In this document: in pieces, positions 57,216-64,000 of the stretch
How positions within the stretch are numbered: position 1 is the first letter of the stretch
Layout of the letters: each line of letters opens with the position of its first letter
Assembly (NCBI GenBank): GCA_025928515.1
Contig: JAICJI010000004.1
Location: 1-64,000 of the forward strand
Length of the DNA: 64,000 nucleotides
Direction of reading: 5' to 3'
Source: Thermoleophilia bacterium
Lineage (GTDB): Bacteria; Actinomycetota; Thermoleophilia; Gaiellales; Gaiellaceae
Position numbers and translations under genes: made by a program
Notes under the pieces: generated by a model
What the model was told of the DNA's origin: nothing
The model's database searches: none
Seen by the model: the letters and a program-made list of their open reading frames with translations, nothing else

Positions 57216-57709
57216 GCGGGATCCTGCTCGTCGGTGGCTCGAGCACGCGCTTCGGCTCGCCGAAGGCGCTTGCAGAGCTCGAGGGCGAGACCTTGGCGGA
57301 GCGCGCGTGGCGGCTGCTCGGCCAGGTCTGCGAGGAGCGGATCGCGGTCGGTCACTGCGACGGCCTTCCGTTCCCGTCGCTCGTGGACGCAGGCACCGGA
57401 CCGGTGGCGGCGATCGCCGCCGGGCTGGGCGCGGCCGCGCACGACCTCGCAGTCGTTGTCCCCGTCGACATGCCTCTCCTGACGCCGGACGCGCTCCGGT
57501 TGCTGGCCGCCGCGTGCCGCGACGCCGCGGTTGCGCAAGCCGGCCCATTGCCCTGCGCGGTCGCGCGGCGGGCGTTGCCTGCGCTCGAGACCGGCGAACG
57601 GCGGCTGCGGACGGTCCTCGACGGTCTCGACACCGCCCGCGTCGAGGTCGATGAGCGGCTGCTCGCGAACGTGAACACGCCCGCGGATCTCTATAGGCTC
57701 GCGCCGTGA
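57197..57709 (+). CDS. mobA: Molybdenum cofactor guanylyltransferase MobA-like
   Basis: 'GILLVGGSSTRFGSPKALAELEGETLAERAWRLL', 'VVVPVDMPLLTPDAL'; GTG start overlapping fdhD. Confidence 0.9.
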   Translation: MADQALSGILLVGGSSTRFGSPKALAELEGETLAERAWRLLGQVCEERIAVGHCDGLPFPSLVDAGTGPVAAIAAGLGAAAHDLAVVVPVDMPLLTPDALRLLAAACRDAAVAQAGPLPCAVARRALPALETGERRLRTVLDGLDTARVEVDERLLANVNTPADLYRLAP

Positions 57710-58452
57710 ACGGAGCCTTCAACGTCGACGGAGACGCCTACGACGATTTCATGGGCCGCTACTCCAGGCTCCTCGCCGTCCGGTTCGCGGACTTCGCCGG
57801 CGTCGAGGAAGGCATGCGCGCGCTCGACGTCGGCGCGGGCACCGGCGCGCTGACCGCCGAGCTGGTCGCCCGAGGCGCGTCGGTCGCGGCCGCGGACCCT
57901 TCGCCAGAGTTCGTCGCGGCGTTCCGCAAGCGCTTTCCGGAGGTGGAGGTGCACGAGGCGCCGGCAGAGGACATGCCCTTCGAGAGCGGCGCCTTCGACG
58001 TTGCCCTCGCCCAGCTCGTCGTCGCGTTCGTATCCGACGCTCCGGCCGCCGTGACCGAGATGGCGCGAGTCGCTCGGCGCGTCGCCGTCTGCATGTGGGG
58101 CGTCGAGGAGGTCGACATGTTCGCGGCGATCGACCGGACGGCGGAGGCCGTCGGCGCGTCGCGCGCGGCCGAGCCCCGCCGCTTCCGGACGCCTCGGGAG
58201 ATCCACGACCTCCTTGCTCCGCTCGGGGATGTCGAGTCGGCCGAGCTCGACGTGACGGCGGGATACCGGGACTTCGACGAGTTCTGGCAGGCGATGAATC
58301 GCGGTGTCGGCCCCGCCGGGCAATGGGTTGCGTCACTCGGCCCCGAGCAGCGCGAGCACGCCCGCAAGGAGCTGTCCCGCGAGCTCGGCAGCCCGCAGGG
58401 GCCGTTCGAGCTGCACGCGCGCGCATTCGCCGCCGTGGTGACGCCCGCGTGA
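57706..58452 (+). CDS. SAM-dependent methyltransferase (paralog 1)
   Basis: 'YDDFMGRYSRLLAVRFADFAGVEEGMRALDVGAGTGALTAELV'. Confidence 0.92.
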   Translation: MNGAFNVDGDAYDDFMGRYSRLLAVRFADFAGVEEGMRALDVGAGTGALTAELVARGASVAAADPSPEFVAAFRKRFPEVEVHEAPAEDMPFESGAFDVALAQLVVAFVSDAPAAVTEMARVARRVAVCMWGVEEVDMFAAIDRTAEAVGASRAAEPRRFRTPREIHDLLAPLGDVESAELDVTAGYRDFDEFWQAMNRGVGPAGQWVASLGPEQREHARKELSRELGSPQGPFELHARAFAAVVTPA

Positions 58453-59219
58453 GCGGAACCGTCTTCGGCGGGTCGAGCGACGCCTACGACCGCTTCATGG
58501 GGCGGTACTCGACCCAGCTCGCGACAAGATTCGCGGACTTCGCCGGCGTGCATGCGCCGCAGCGTGCGGTCGACGTGGGTGCCGGCACAGGCGCCCTGAC
58601 CGGAGAGCTCGTCGAGCGTCTCGGCGAGGAGAACGTCGCTGCGGCAGAGCCCTCGAGCGACTACGTGGCCACGCTGCACACACGGTTCCCGGGCCTCGAC
58701 GTCCGCGAGGCTCCCGCCGAGGAGCTGCCGTGGGCGAACGAGAGCTTCGACTGCGCGCTCGCGCAGCTGGTCGTCGCCTTCCTGAACGACGTGCCGCAGG
58801 CGGTGCGAGAGCTCGCCCGGGTGACGCGGCCCGGCGGCGTCGTTGCCACTTGCATGTGGGAGGTCGACGGCGTCGAGATGATGAGCGCGCTCAACGAGGT
58901 CCGTCGGCGGCTGACCCTGGGCGGTTGGAGTCCCTCGACCGACTACCGCGACGAGGCGTCTTTACGAACCCTGTTCGAGGAAGCCGGTCTCCGCGACGTC
59001 GAGACGACGCGACTCGAGGTCACGGTCGAGTACGAGACCGTCGACGAGCTCTGGGAGCCCGCGATCCACGTCGGCGGACCGGGCGGCCCGGCGGTCAACT
59101 CCTTCTCACCCGAACAGCTCGCCGCGGGCCGGGCGATCTTCGAGGAGGCGCTCGACCACCCGGCCGGCCGCTACGCGCTCGAGGGCCGCGCCGCGGCCGT
59201 GCGCGGCGTCACCGGCTGA
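58449..59219 (+). CDS. SAM-dependent methyltransferase (paralog 2)
   Basis: 'AYDRFMGRYSTQLATRFADFAGVHAPQRAVDVGAGTGALTGELV'; GTG start overlapping paralog 1 stop. Confidence 0.92.
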   Translation: MSGTVFGGSSDAYDRFMGRYSTQLATRFADFAGVHAPQRAVDVGAGTGALTGELVERLGEENVAAAEPSSDYVATLHTRFPGLDVREAPAEELPWANESFDCALAQLVVAFLNDVPQAVRELARVTRPGGVVATCMWEVDGVEMMSALNEVRRRLTLGGWSPSTDYRDEASLRTLFEEAGLRDVETTRLEVTVEYETVDELWEPAIHVGGPGGPAVNSFSPEQLAAGRAIFEEALDHPAGRYALEGRAAAVRGVTG

Positions 59220-60480
59220 GGACTGCGGCGCGTTCTGCGCCCGTGCCGACGAGCGTCACCTCGACGTCGAGCTCCCGCTCCACGAAGTCGACGTAACCGC
59301 GCGCCGCACCCGGAAGCTCGTCGACGGACGAACAGCCGTCGAGCGGCTCGTCCCATCCCTCGAGCACTTCGTAGACGGGCTCTGCGGCGTGGAAGTCGCT
59401 CTGATGCGCGGGGAAGTCGCGCATCTCGGAGCCGTCGCGCGTGCGGTACCGGACGCAGACCGGCAGCTCAGCGAAGTGGGAGAGGACGTCGAGCTTCGTC
59501 AGTGCGAGCTGGTCGATCCCGTTCACGCGCACGGCGTAGCGAAGCGCGACCAGGTCGAGCCAGCCACAGCGACGCTCGCGGCCGGTGACCGTGCCGTACT
59601 CGCCGCCGAGCTCCCGCATGCGGGCCTGTTCCGGCCCGGCGATCTCGGACGGGAACGGCCCCTCGCCCACCCGGGTGACGTACGCCTTCGTGACTCCCAG
59701 CACCCGGTCGATCCGCCGTGGCCCGATTCCCACGCCCGTCGCCGCGCTGGCGGCCACCGGATTCGACGACGTCACGAACGGATACGTGCCGTGGTCGAGG
59801 TCGAGCAGCGTCGCCTGAGCGCCCTCGAACAGGACGCGCTTGCCGTCCCGCAGCGCCGTGTCGACATAGAGCGACGTGTCGGCGACGTACGGGCGGAGCC
59901 GCTGCGCGTAGCCCTCGTATTGCGCCGCAACCGTCTCTAGGTCGAACGGCTCGGTCTCGTACACGCGCTCGAGCCAGAGGTTCTTCTCGGCGAGCGCGAC
60001 CTCGATCTTCTGGCGCAGTATCTTGGGGTCGAGGATGTCCTGGACGCGGATCCCGAGGCGCATCGCCTTGTCGGCATAGCACGGGCCGATGCCGCGCCTC
60101 GTCGTCCCGATCGCGAGCTTCCCGAGCCGATGCTCACTCGCCTGGTCGATCGCGAGATGCCACGGCATGATCAGGTGCGCGTTGCCGGAGAGGTAGACCT
60201 CGCCGGTCGGATGGCCGCGGCGCTCGAACTCGTCGAGCTCCCCGATCAGCACCTCCGGGTCGACGACGCACCCGTTGCCGATCACGCACGGCGTGCCGCG
60301 GACGATCCCGCTCGGAAGGGCGCGGATCTTGTACGTCTCGTCGCCGACGACGATCGTGTGGCCGGCGTTCGGCCCGCCCTGGTAGCGGCAGACGACGTCG
60401 GAGTTCTGGGCGAGCAGGTCGACGATCTTGCCTTTCCCCTCGTCGCCCCACTGCGCGCCCACGATGACTGTTCCAGACAC
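59209..60480 (-). CDS. purA: Adenylosuccinate synthetase
   Basis: 'VIVGAQWGDEGKGKIVDLLAQNSDVVCRYQGGPNAGHTIV', 'FEGAQATLLDLDHGTYPFVTSSN'. Confidence 0.97.
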   Translation of the reverse strand: MSGTVIVGAQWGDEGKGKIVDLLAQNSDVVCRYQGGPNAGHTIVVGDETYKIRALPSGIVRGTPCVIGNGCVVDPEVLIGELDEFERRGHPTGEVYLSGNAHLIMPWHLAIDQASEHRLGKLAIGTTRRGIGPCYADKAMRLGIRVQDILDPKILRQKIEVALAEKNLWLERVYETEPFDLETVAAQYEGYAQRLRPYVADTSLYVDTALRDGKRVLFEGAQATLLDLDHGTYPFVTSSNPVAASAATGVGIGPRRIDRVLGVTKAYVTRVGEGPFPSEIAGPEQARMRELGGEYGTVTGRERRCGWLDLVALRYAVRVNGIDQLALTKLDVLSHFAELPVCVRYRTRDGSEMRDFPAHQSDFHAAEPVYEVLEGWDEPLDGCSSVDELPGAARGYVDFVERELDVEVTLVGTGAERAAVLSR

Positions 60481-60501
60481 TGGAGGAGGGTAGCGAGCGA
60501 C

Positions 60502-61224
60502 CTACGCGGCGTCGCGCTCGCGAAAGTCATCGCGTGCGTCGACGTGGACTTCGCGGGCGAGGCGGCGGAGGCGGCTTGCTGTCGGGCCGCCGACGCGGGC
60601 GGCGAGCTCGCGCCACTCGTGGTTCGTCGTCACGATCACGAGCCGCCGTTGCTGCTCGCGCTGGTTGACGAGGTTGTAGATGCGGTCGCGGGCCCAGCTC
60701 GACCAATCCTCGGCGCCGAGATCGTCGAGCACCACGACCTCATACCCGCTCGGGTTCGGCGGCGGCTCACCGTCGCCGTAGCTCTCGCGCAGGGCGTTGA
60801 GCCAGCCGGGGACGTTGAGGAAGAGCGCGGTCGGTCTTGGTTCGCGGTCGCTCCAGATCACCTCCCGCAGGATGGCCACCGCGAGGTGCGTCTTCCCTGC
60901 GCCCGGGTTGCCGCGGAGGAGGAGACCTTGGCGCAGGTCGGTGCCCGCTCGGAACTCCTTCGTCCATTGCCGGCAGACGGCGAGGGCGTTGCGCGTGTCG
61001 GGCACGGGCTCGAAGTTCTCGAAGTTGCAGTCGTCGTACGCCGACGGAACGCGCACCCGCGCCCAGCGCTCGTCGGCCCGGCGCTGCTCGTCGACGACCT
61101 CCTCGGTCGCCCGGCAGAGCTCGCAGTAGCGCTCGGCGGGAAACTTTTGGCCGAGGAGGACGACCCGCTCGGTCTCGAACTCGCGTCCGCAGCCGAGGCA
61201 TTTCGCTGTGAGGCTAGTGGGCAA
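60502..61224 (-). CDS. DnaC/DnaI-like AAA+ ATPase with N-terminal zinc finger (candidate helicase loader)
   Basis: 'CLGCGREF...YCELCRA', 'QGLLLRGNPGAGKTHLAVAILREVIW', 'YEVVVLDDLGAEDWSSWARDRIYNLVNQREQQRRLVIVTTNHEWREL'. Confidence 0.88.
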   Translation of the reverse strand: MPTSLTAKCLGCGREFETERVVLLGQKFPAERYCELCRATEEVVDEQRRADERWARVRVPSAYDDCNFENFEPVPDTRNALAVCRQWTKEFRAGTDLRQGLLLRGNPGAGKTHLAVAILREVIWSDREPRPTALFLNVPGWLNALRESYGDGEPPPNPSGYEVVVLDDLGAEDWSSWARDRIYNLVNQREQQRRLVIVTTNHEWRELAARVGGPTASRLRRLAREVHVDARDDFRERDAA

Positions 61225-62653
61225 GGCTCGCGAACTTTGCGTACTTGCTGATGAACGCGACCTTGAAGTCGCCGGTTGGCCCGTTGCGATGCTTGGCGAC
61301 GATCACCTCGGCGATGCCCTTGTTGCTGTCCTCGGTCTCGTCGCGGTCGTAGTACTCCTCGCGGTAGAGGAACATCACGAGGTCGGCGTCCTGCTCGATC
61401 GAGCCCGACTCGCGCAGATCGGAGAGCATCGGCCGCTTGTCGTGCCGCTGCTCGGGCGAGCGGTTCAGCTGCGAGAGCGCGACGACCGGAAGGTCGAGAT
61501 CCTTCGCGATCTCCTTCAGGCCACGGGAGATGGCGGACACTTCCTGCAGGCGGCTCTCGTCGCGCATGCCGGTGGTCATCAGCTGGAGGTAGTCGACGAC
61601 GACGAGGCCGAGGTTCGGCTCGCGTCGCTTCAGCGTCTGCGCGCGGGCGCGGAGCTCGAGGAGGCTCAGGGCCGGTGTGTCGTCGACGTAGAGCGGCGCC
61701 GACTCGAGCTGGCCGCACGCCTGTGCGAGGCGCGGCCAGTCGTCCTTCGAGAGCTTGCCGGTGCGGATGTGGTGCGCGTCCACCTTGCCGCGTGAGCAGA
61801 TGAGGCGTTGCGCGACCTCCTGCCGCGACATCTCGAGGCTGAAGAACGCGCACGGCTTCTGCAGGTCGACGGCGACGTGGTTCGCGATCTCGAGCGCGAA
61901 GGCGCTCTTACCCATCGAGGGGCGCGCGGCGATGATGACGAGGTTCGCGGGCTGGAAGCCGGCGGTGATCTTGTCGAGGTCCTTGAAACCGCTCGCGAGG
62001 CCCGTGACGTCGGCGCCCGACTCGTAGAGGTGGCTGATCCGCTGGAACGTCTCGACGAGCGTGTCCTTGAAGAGGACGAGCTCGCCCTCGGCGCGGCGCT
62101 CGGCGAGCTCGAAGACGAGCTGCTCTGCCCGCGCCACGAGCTCTGCGGGCTCGCCCTCGCGGTCCCAGCCCAGTTGTGCGATCTCGCCGCCGGCGAGGAT
62201 CAGGCCGCGGAGCGTCGCGGTCTCGCGGACGATCTCCGCGTAGTGTCCGGCGTTGGCGGTCGCCGGCACGAGCCGTGCGAGCTCGTGCAGCCGGACGCGC
62301 CCGCCGATCTCTTCGAGCTCCCCGCGCTGCTCGAGCTCGTTCGTGAGCGTGATCGCGTCGACCGGCTCGTTCTTGCCGTAGAGCTGGAGCGCCGCGCGGT
62401 AGATCTTCGCGTGCGACTCCCGGTAGAAGTCGCTCGCGTCGACGATCTCGGTGACGGCCGCGATCGCGTTCGACGAGATCATCATCGCGCCGAGCACCGA
62501 CTCCTCGGCTTCGAGGTTTTGCGGCGGGACAGCGCCGGGGACGGACGCGGGCGCGGGAACAGAGGCGAGCGACATGCGTGTCGATTCCAGCACGCCGTCG
62601 GCCGGGTTTCCAGCTGTGGGAATGTCTCTTGTGAACAGGTCGTTTTTGGCCAT
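61214..62653 (-). CDS. dnaB: Replicative DNA helicase DnaB (no intein)
   Basis: 'PPQNLEAEESVLGAMMIS', 'LVIIAARPSMGKSAFALEIANHVA', 'FFSLEMSRQEVAQRL', 'VVVDYLQLM'; contiguous 479 aa. Confidence 0.96.
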   Translation of the reverse strand: MAKNDLFTRDIPTAGNPADGVLESTRMSLASVPAPASVPGAVPPQNLEAEESVLGAMMISSNAIAAVTEIVDASDFYRESHAKIYRAALQLYGKNEPVDAITLTNELEQRGELEEIGGRVRLHELARLVPATANAGHYAEIVRETATLRGLILAGGEIAQLGWDREGEPAELVARAEQLVFELAERRAEGELVLFKDTLVETFQRISHLYESGADVTGLASGFKDLDKITAGFQPANLVIIAARPSMGKSAFALEIANHVAVDLQKPCAFFSLEMSRQEVAQRLICSRGKVDAHHIRTGKLSKDDWPRLAQACGQLESAPLYVDDTPALSLLELRARAQTLKRREPNLGLVVVDYLQLMTTGMRDESRLQEVSAISRGLKEIAKDLDLPVVALSQLNRSPEQRHDKRPMLSDLRESGSIEQDADLVMFLYREEYYDRDETEDSNKGIAEVIVAKHRNGPTGDFKVAFISKYAKFASLAH

Positions 62654-62742
62654 TTGCAGGAGAAACAGGCATCGTTGCAGGCGCGCCGGACGGCGCGCCT
62701 GGGGATGGAAGAGCCGCTCTGAGCGGCAACTTCATGGAGAGA

Positions 62743-62769
62743 TCCACACCGCCCCCAGGGCGTTGTGGA
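62743..62769 (-). terminator. Hairpin downstream of rplI
   Basis: Plus strand tccacaccgcc-cccag-ggcgttgtgga, 11-bp stem with one mismatch, just 3' of the rplI stop. Confidence 0.5.
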
Positions 62770-62781
62770 TGAGATCGAGCG

Positions 62782-63480
62782 CTACTCGTCGGCCAGCGCG
62801 GCGTCGGCGTCGGCCCGCCACTCGGGCTCTGCCTCCGCCTCAGCTTCGGGCTCTCCGGCCGCGGCCTCTCCGGTCTCGGCAGCTTCGGCCTCTTCGGCTT
62901 CTGCCGCCTCGGCGGCGTCGACCTCGGCGAGGATCTCGTCGAGCTCGACGGCGGGCTCGGCCTCCTCGGCCTCCTGTTGCTCGGCGCGCTCGGCCGCCTC
63001 CAGCTCCGCGAGCTCCTCGTCGGACGGCAGCTCGCCGCCCTCGGGGATGACCTCGGTCTTGACCTCGACGCGCACATTCTCGAACAGCCCGATCGGGACT
63101 TCGTAGCGACCGATCCGCTTGATCGGATCGGTCTCGATCTTGCGCCGGTCGACGCGGATCTTCTTCGCGGCCCAGAGCTCGTCGGCGATGTCGGTCGGCG
63201 TCACCGAGCCGAAGAGGGAGCCGGTCGGGCCGGCCTTGACCTCGAATCGGAGCACGGTGCTGGACAAGGCATCCGCGATCTCCTGAGCCTGGTCGGCGTT
63301 CTTGGCCTCGTGACGGGCGCGTAGCGTGTCGCGCTTCTGCAGCTCCGCCACGCGTGCCGGCGTCGCCTCCTCGGCGAGCTTGCGGGGCAGGAGGAAGTTG
63401 CGGGCGTAGCCGCGCGCCACCGAGACGACGTCGCCGCGCAGGCCCACGTGCTCGACGTCCGAGAGGAGGATCACCTCCAT
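62782..63480 (-). CDS. rplI: Ribosomal protein bL9 with long acidic C-terminal extension
   Basis: 'MEVILLSDVEHVGLRGDVVSVARGYARNFLLPRKLA'; C-terminal Glu/Ala-rich tail. Confidence 0.95.
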   Translation of the reverse strand: MEVILLSDVEHVGLRGDVVSVARGYARNFLLPRKLAEEATPARVAELQKRDTLRARHEAKNADQAQEIADALSSTVLRFEVKAGPTGSLFGSVTPTDIADELWAAKKIRVDRRKIETDPIKRIGRYEVPIGLFENVRVEVKTEVIPEGGELPSDEELAELEAAERAEQQEAEEAEPAVELDEILAEVDAAEAAEAEEAEAAETGEAAAGEPEAEAEAEPEWRADADAALADE

Positions 63481-63482
63481 GC

Positions 63483-63815
63483 TCAGCGGTCTCCCCGGTC
63501 GCCGCGGTCTCCGCGATCACGCCGCCCGCCGCCGCGCTCGCGGTCGTCGGATCCCTCCGCGACGTACGGCAGGAGCGCCATCTCCCGCGCCCGCTTGACG
63601 GCCGTCGCCACCTGTACCTGGTGCCGGCGGCACGCGCCGGTGATGCGACGGCTGCGGATCTTCCCCTTCTCGGAGATGTAGCGGCGCAGCTGAGTCACGT
63701 TCTTGTAGTCGATCTCCGCGATCTTCTCCTTGCAGAAGAAGCAGTTGCGGCGCTTGATCTGGCCGGCCGGCCCGCCCGGCCGCCGGCGCTGTTGCTGGGT
63801 CTTCTCTCTCGCCAT
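63483..63815 (-). CDS. rpsR: Ribosomal protein bS18 with RGD-repeat tail
   Basis: '[64 protein letters not shown]'. Confidence 0.96.
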   Translation of the reverse strand: MAREKTQQQRRRPGGPAGQIKRRNCFFCKEKIAEIDYKNVTQLRRYISEKGKIRSRRITGACRRHQVQVATAVKRAREMALLPYVAEGSDDRERGGGRRDRGDRGDRGDR

Positions 63816-63822
63816 GCTTCTC

Positions 63823-64000
63823 CTAGAACGGGATGTCGTCGTCGGCCGCAGCGGGGAAGTCGGCGCTCTCCTGCTGCGCCGCGCCCGCGGGCACGAATTG
63901 ATTGCCGCCGCCCTCGCCGTCGCCGCGGCTGCCGAGGAACTGGACGCTCTCGGCGATGATCTGCACGGCCTGCCGCTTGCCCGAGCCGTCGGTCGCTTCC
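63823..64000 (-). CDS. ssb: Single-stranded DNA-binding protein, C-terminal part (truncated by window edge)
   Basis: Minus strand reads ...[60 protein letters not shown] tip is diagnostic. Confidence 0.92.
   Translation of the reverse strand, partial: EATDGSGKRQAVQIIAESVQFLGSRGDGEGGGNQFVPAGAAQQESADFPAAADDDIPF

Noticed and set aside
61214-62653. Possible intein in dnaB
   Set aside because: Walker A through C-terminal motifs are contiguous in 479 aa; no insertion.
62679-62700. Hairpin aggcgcgcc-ggac-ggcgcgcct upstream of dnaB considered as a regulatory RNA
   Set aside because: A simple GC hairpin without T-tract or conserved pattern; not enough to call.
1-64000. CRISPR arrays, tRNA or rRNA genes
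   Set aside because: No regularly spaced repeats, tRNA cloverleaf or rRNA sequence noticed by eye; a tRNAscan/Infernal run would be decisive.

Overview
High-GC actinobacterial chromosome window. Gene content and short intergenic spacing suggest a Thermoleophilia-like lineage, but this is inferred and was not searched. The left edge carries the tail of an IS110-like transposase. It is followed by small ABM/EthD-like proteins, a PAS-GGDEF-EAL protein and a large secreted beta-propeller-like protein. Next come an ECF sigma/anti-sigma pair and a divergent operon: small Tat-signal protein, DUF4331 protein lacking a signal, TatA, TatC and a NiCoT transporter. Further right are tandem phosphoesterases, two tandem YcaQ-type glycosylase paralogs, and a locus with a SipW-like signal peptidase fused to DUF5305 and a substrate-like tail, next to a small exported protein. 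The right half holds a dispersed minus-strand purine biosynthesis cluster (purH,N,M,F,L,Q,S,C,B,E,D,A; no purK seen), interrupted by plus-strand accessory genes. The window ends with a DnaC-like ATPase, dnaB, rplI, rpsR and ssb. Most interesting leads: (1) the DUF4331/Tat operon, a possible dedicated export system with hitchhiker secretion; (2) the signal-peptidase/substrate fusion locus; (3) the DnaC-like loader overlapping dnaB; (4) a duplicated glyoxalase-like gene with a 53-bp deletion, the copies flanking a class III cyclase-AAA-TPR gene. No CRISPR, rRNA or tRNA was recognised by eye.
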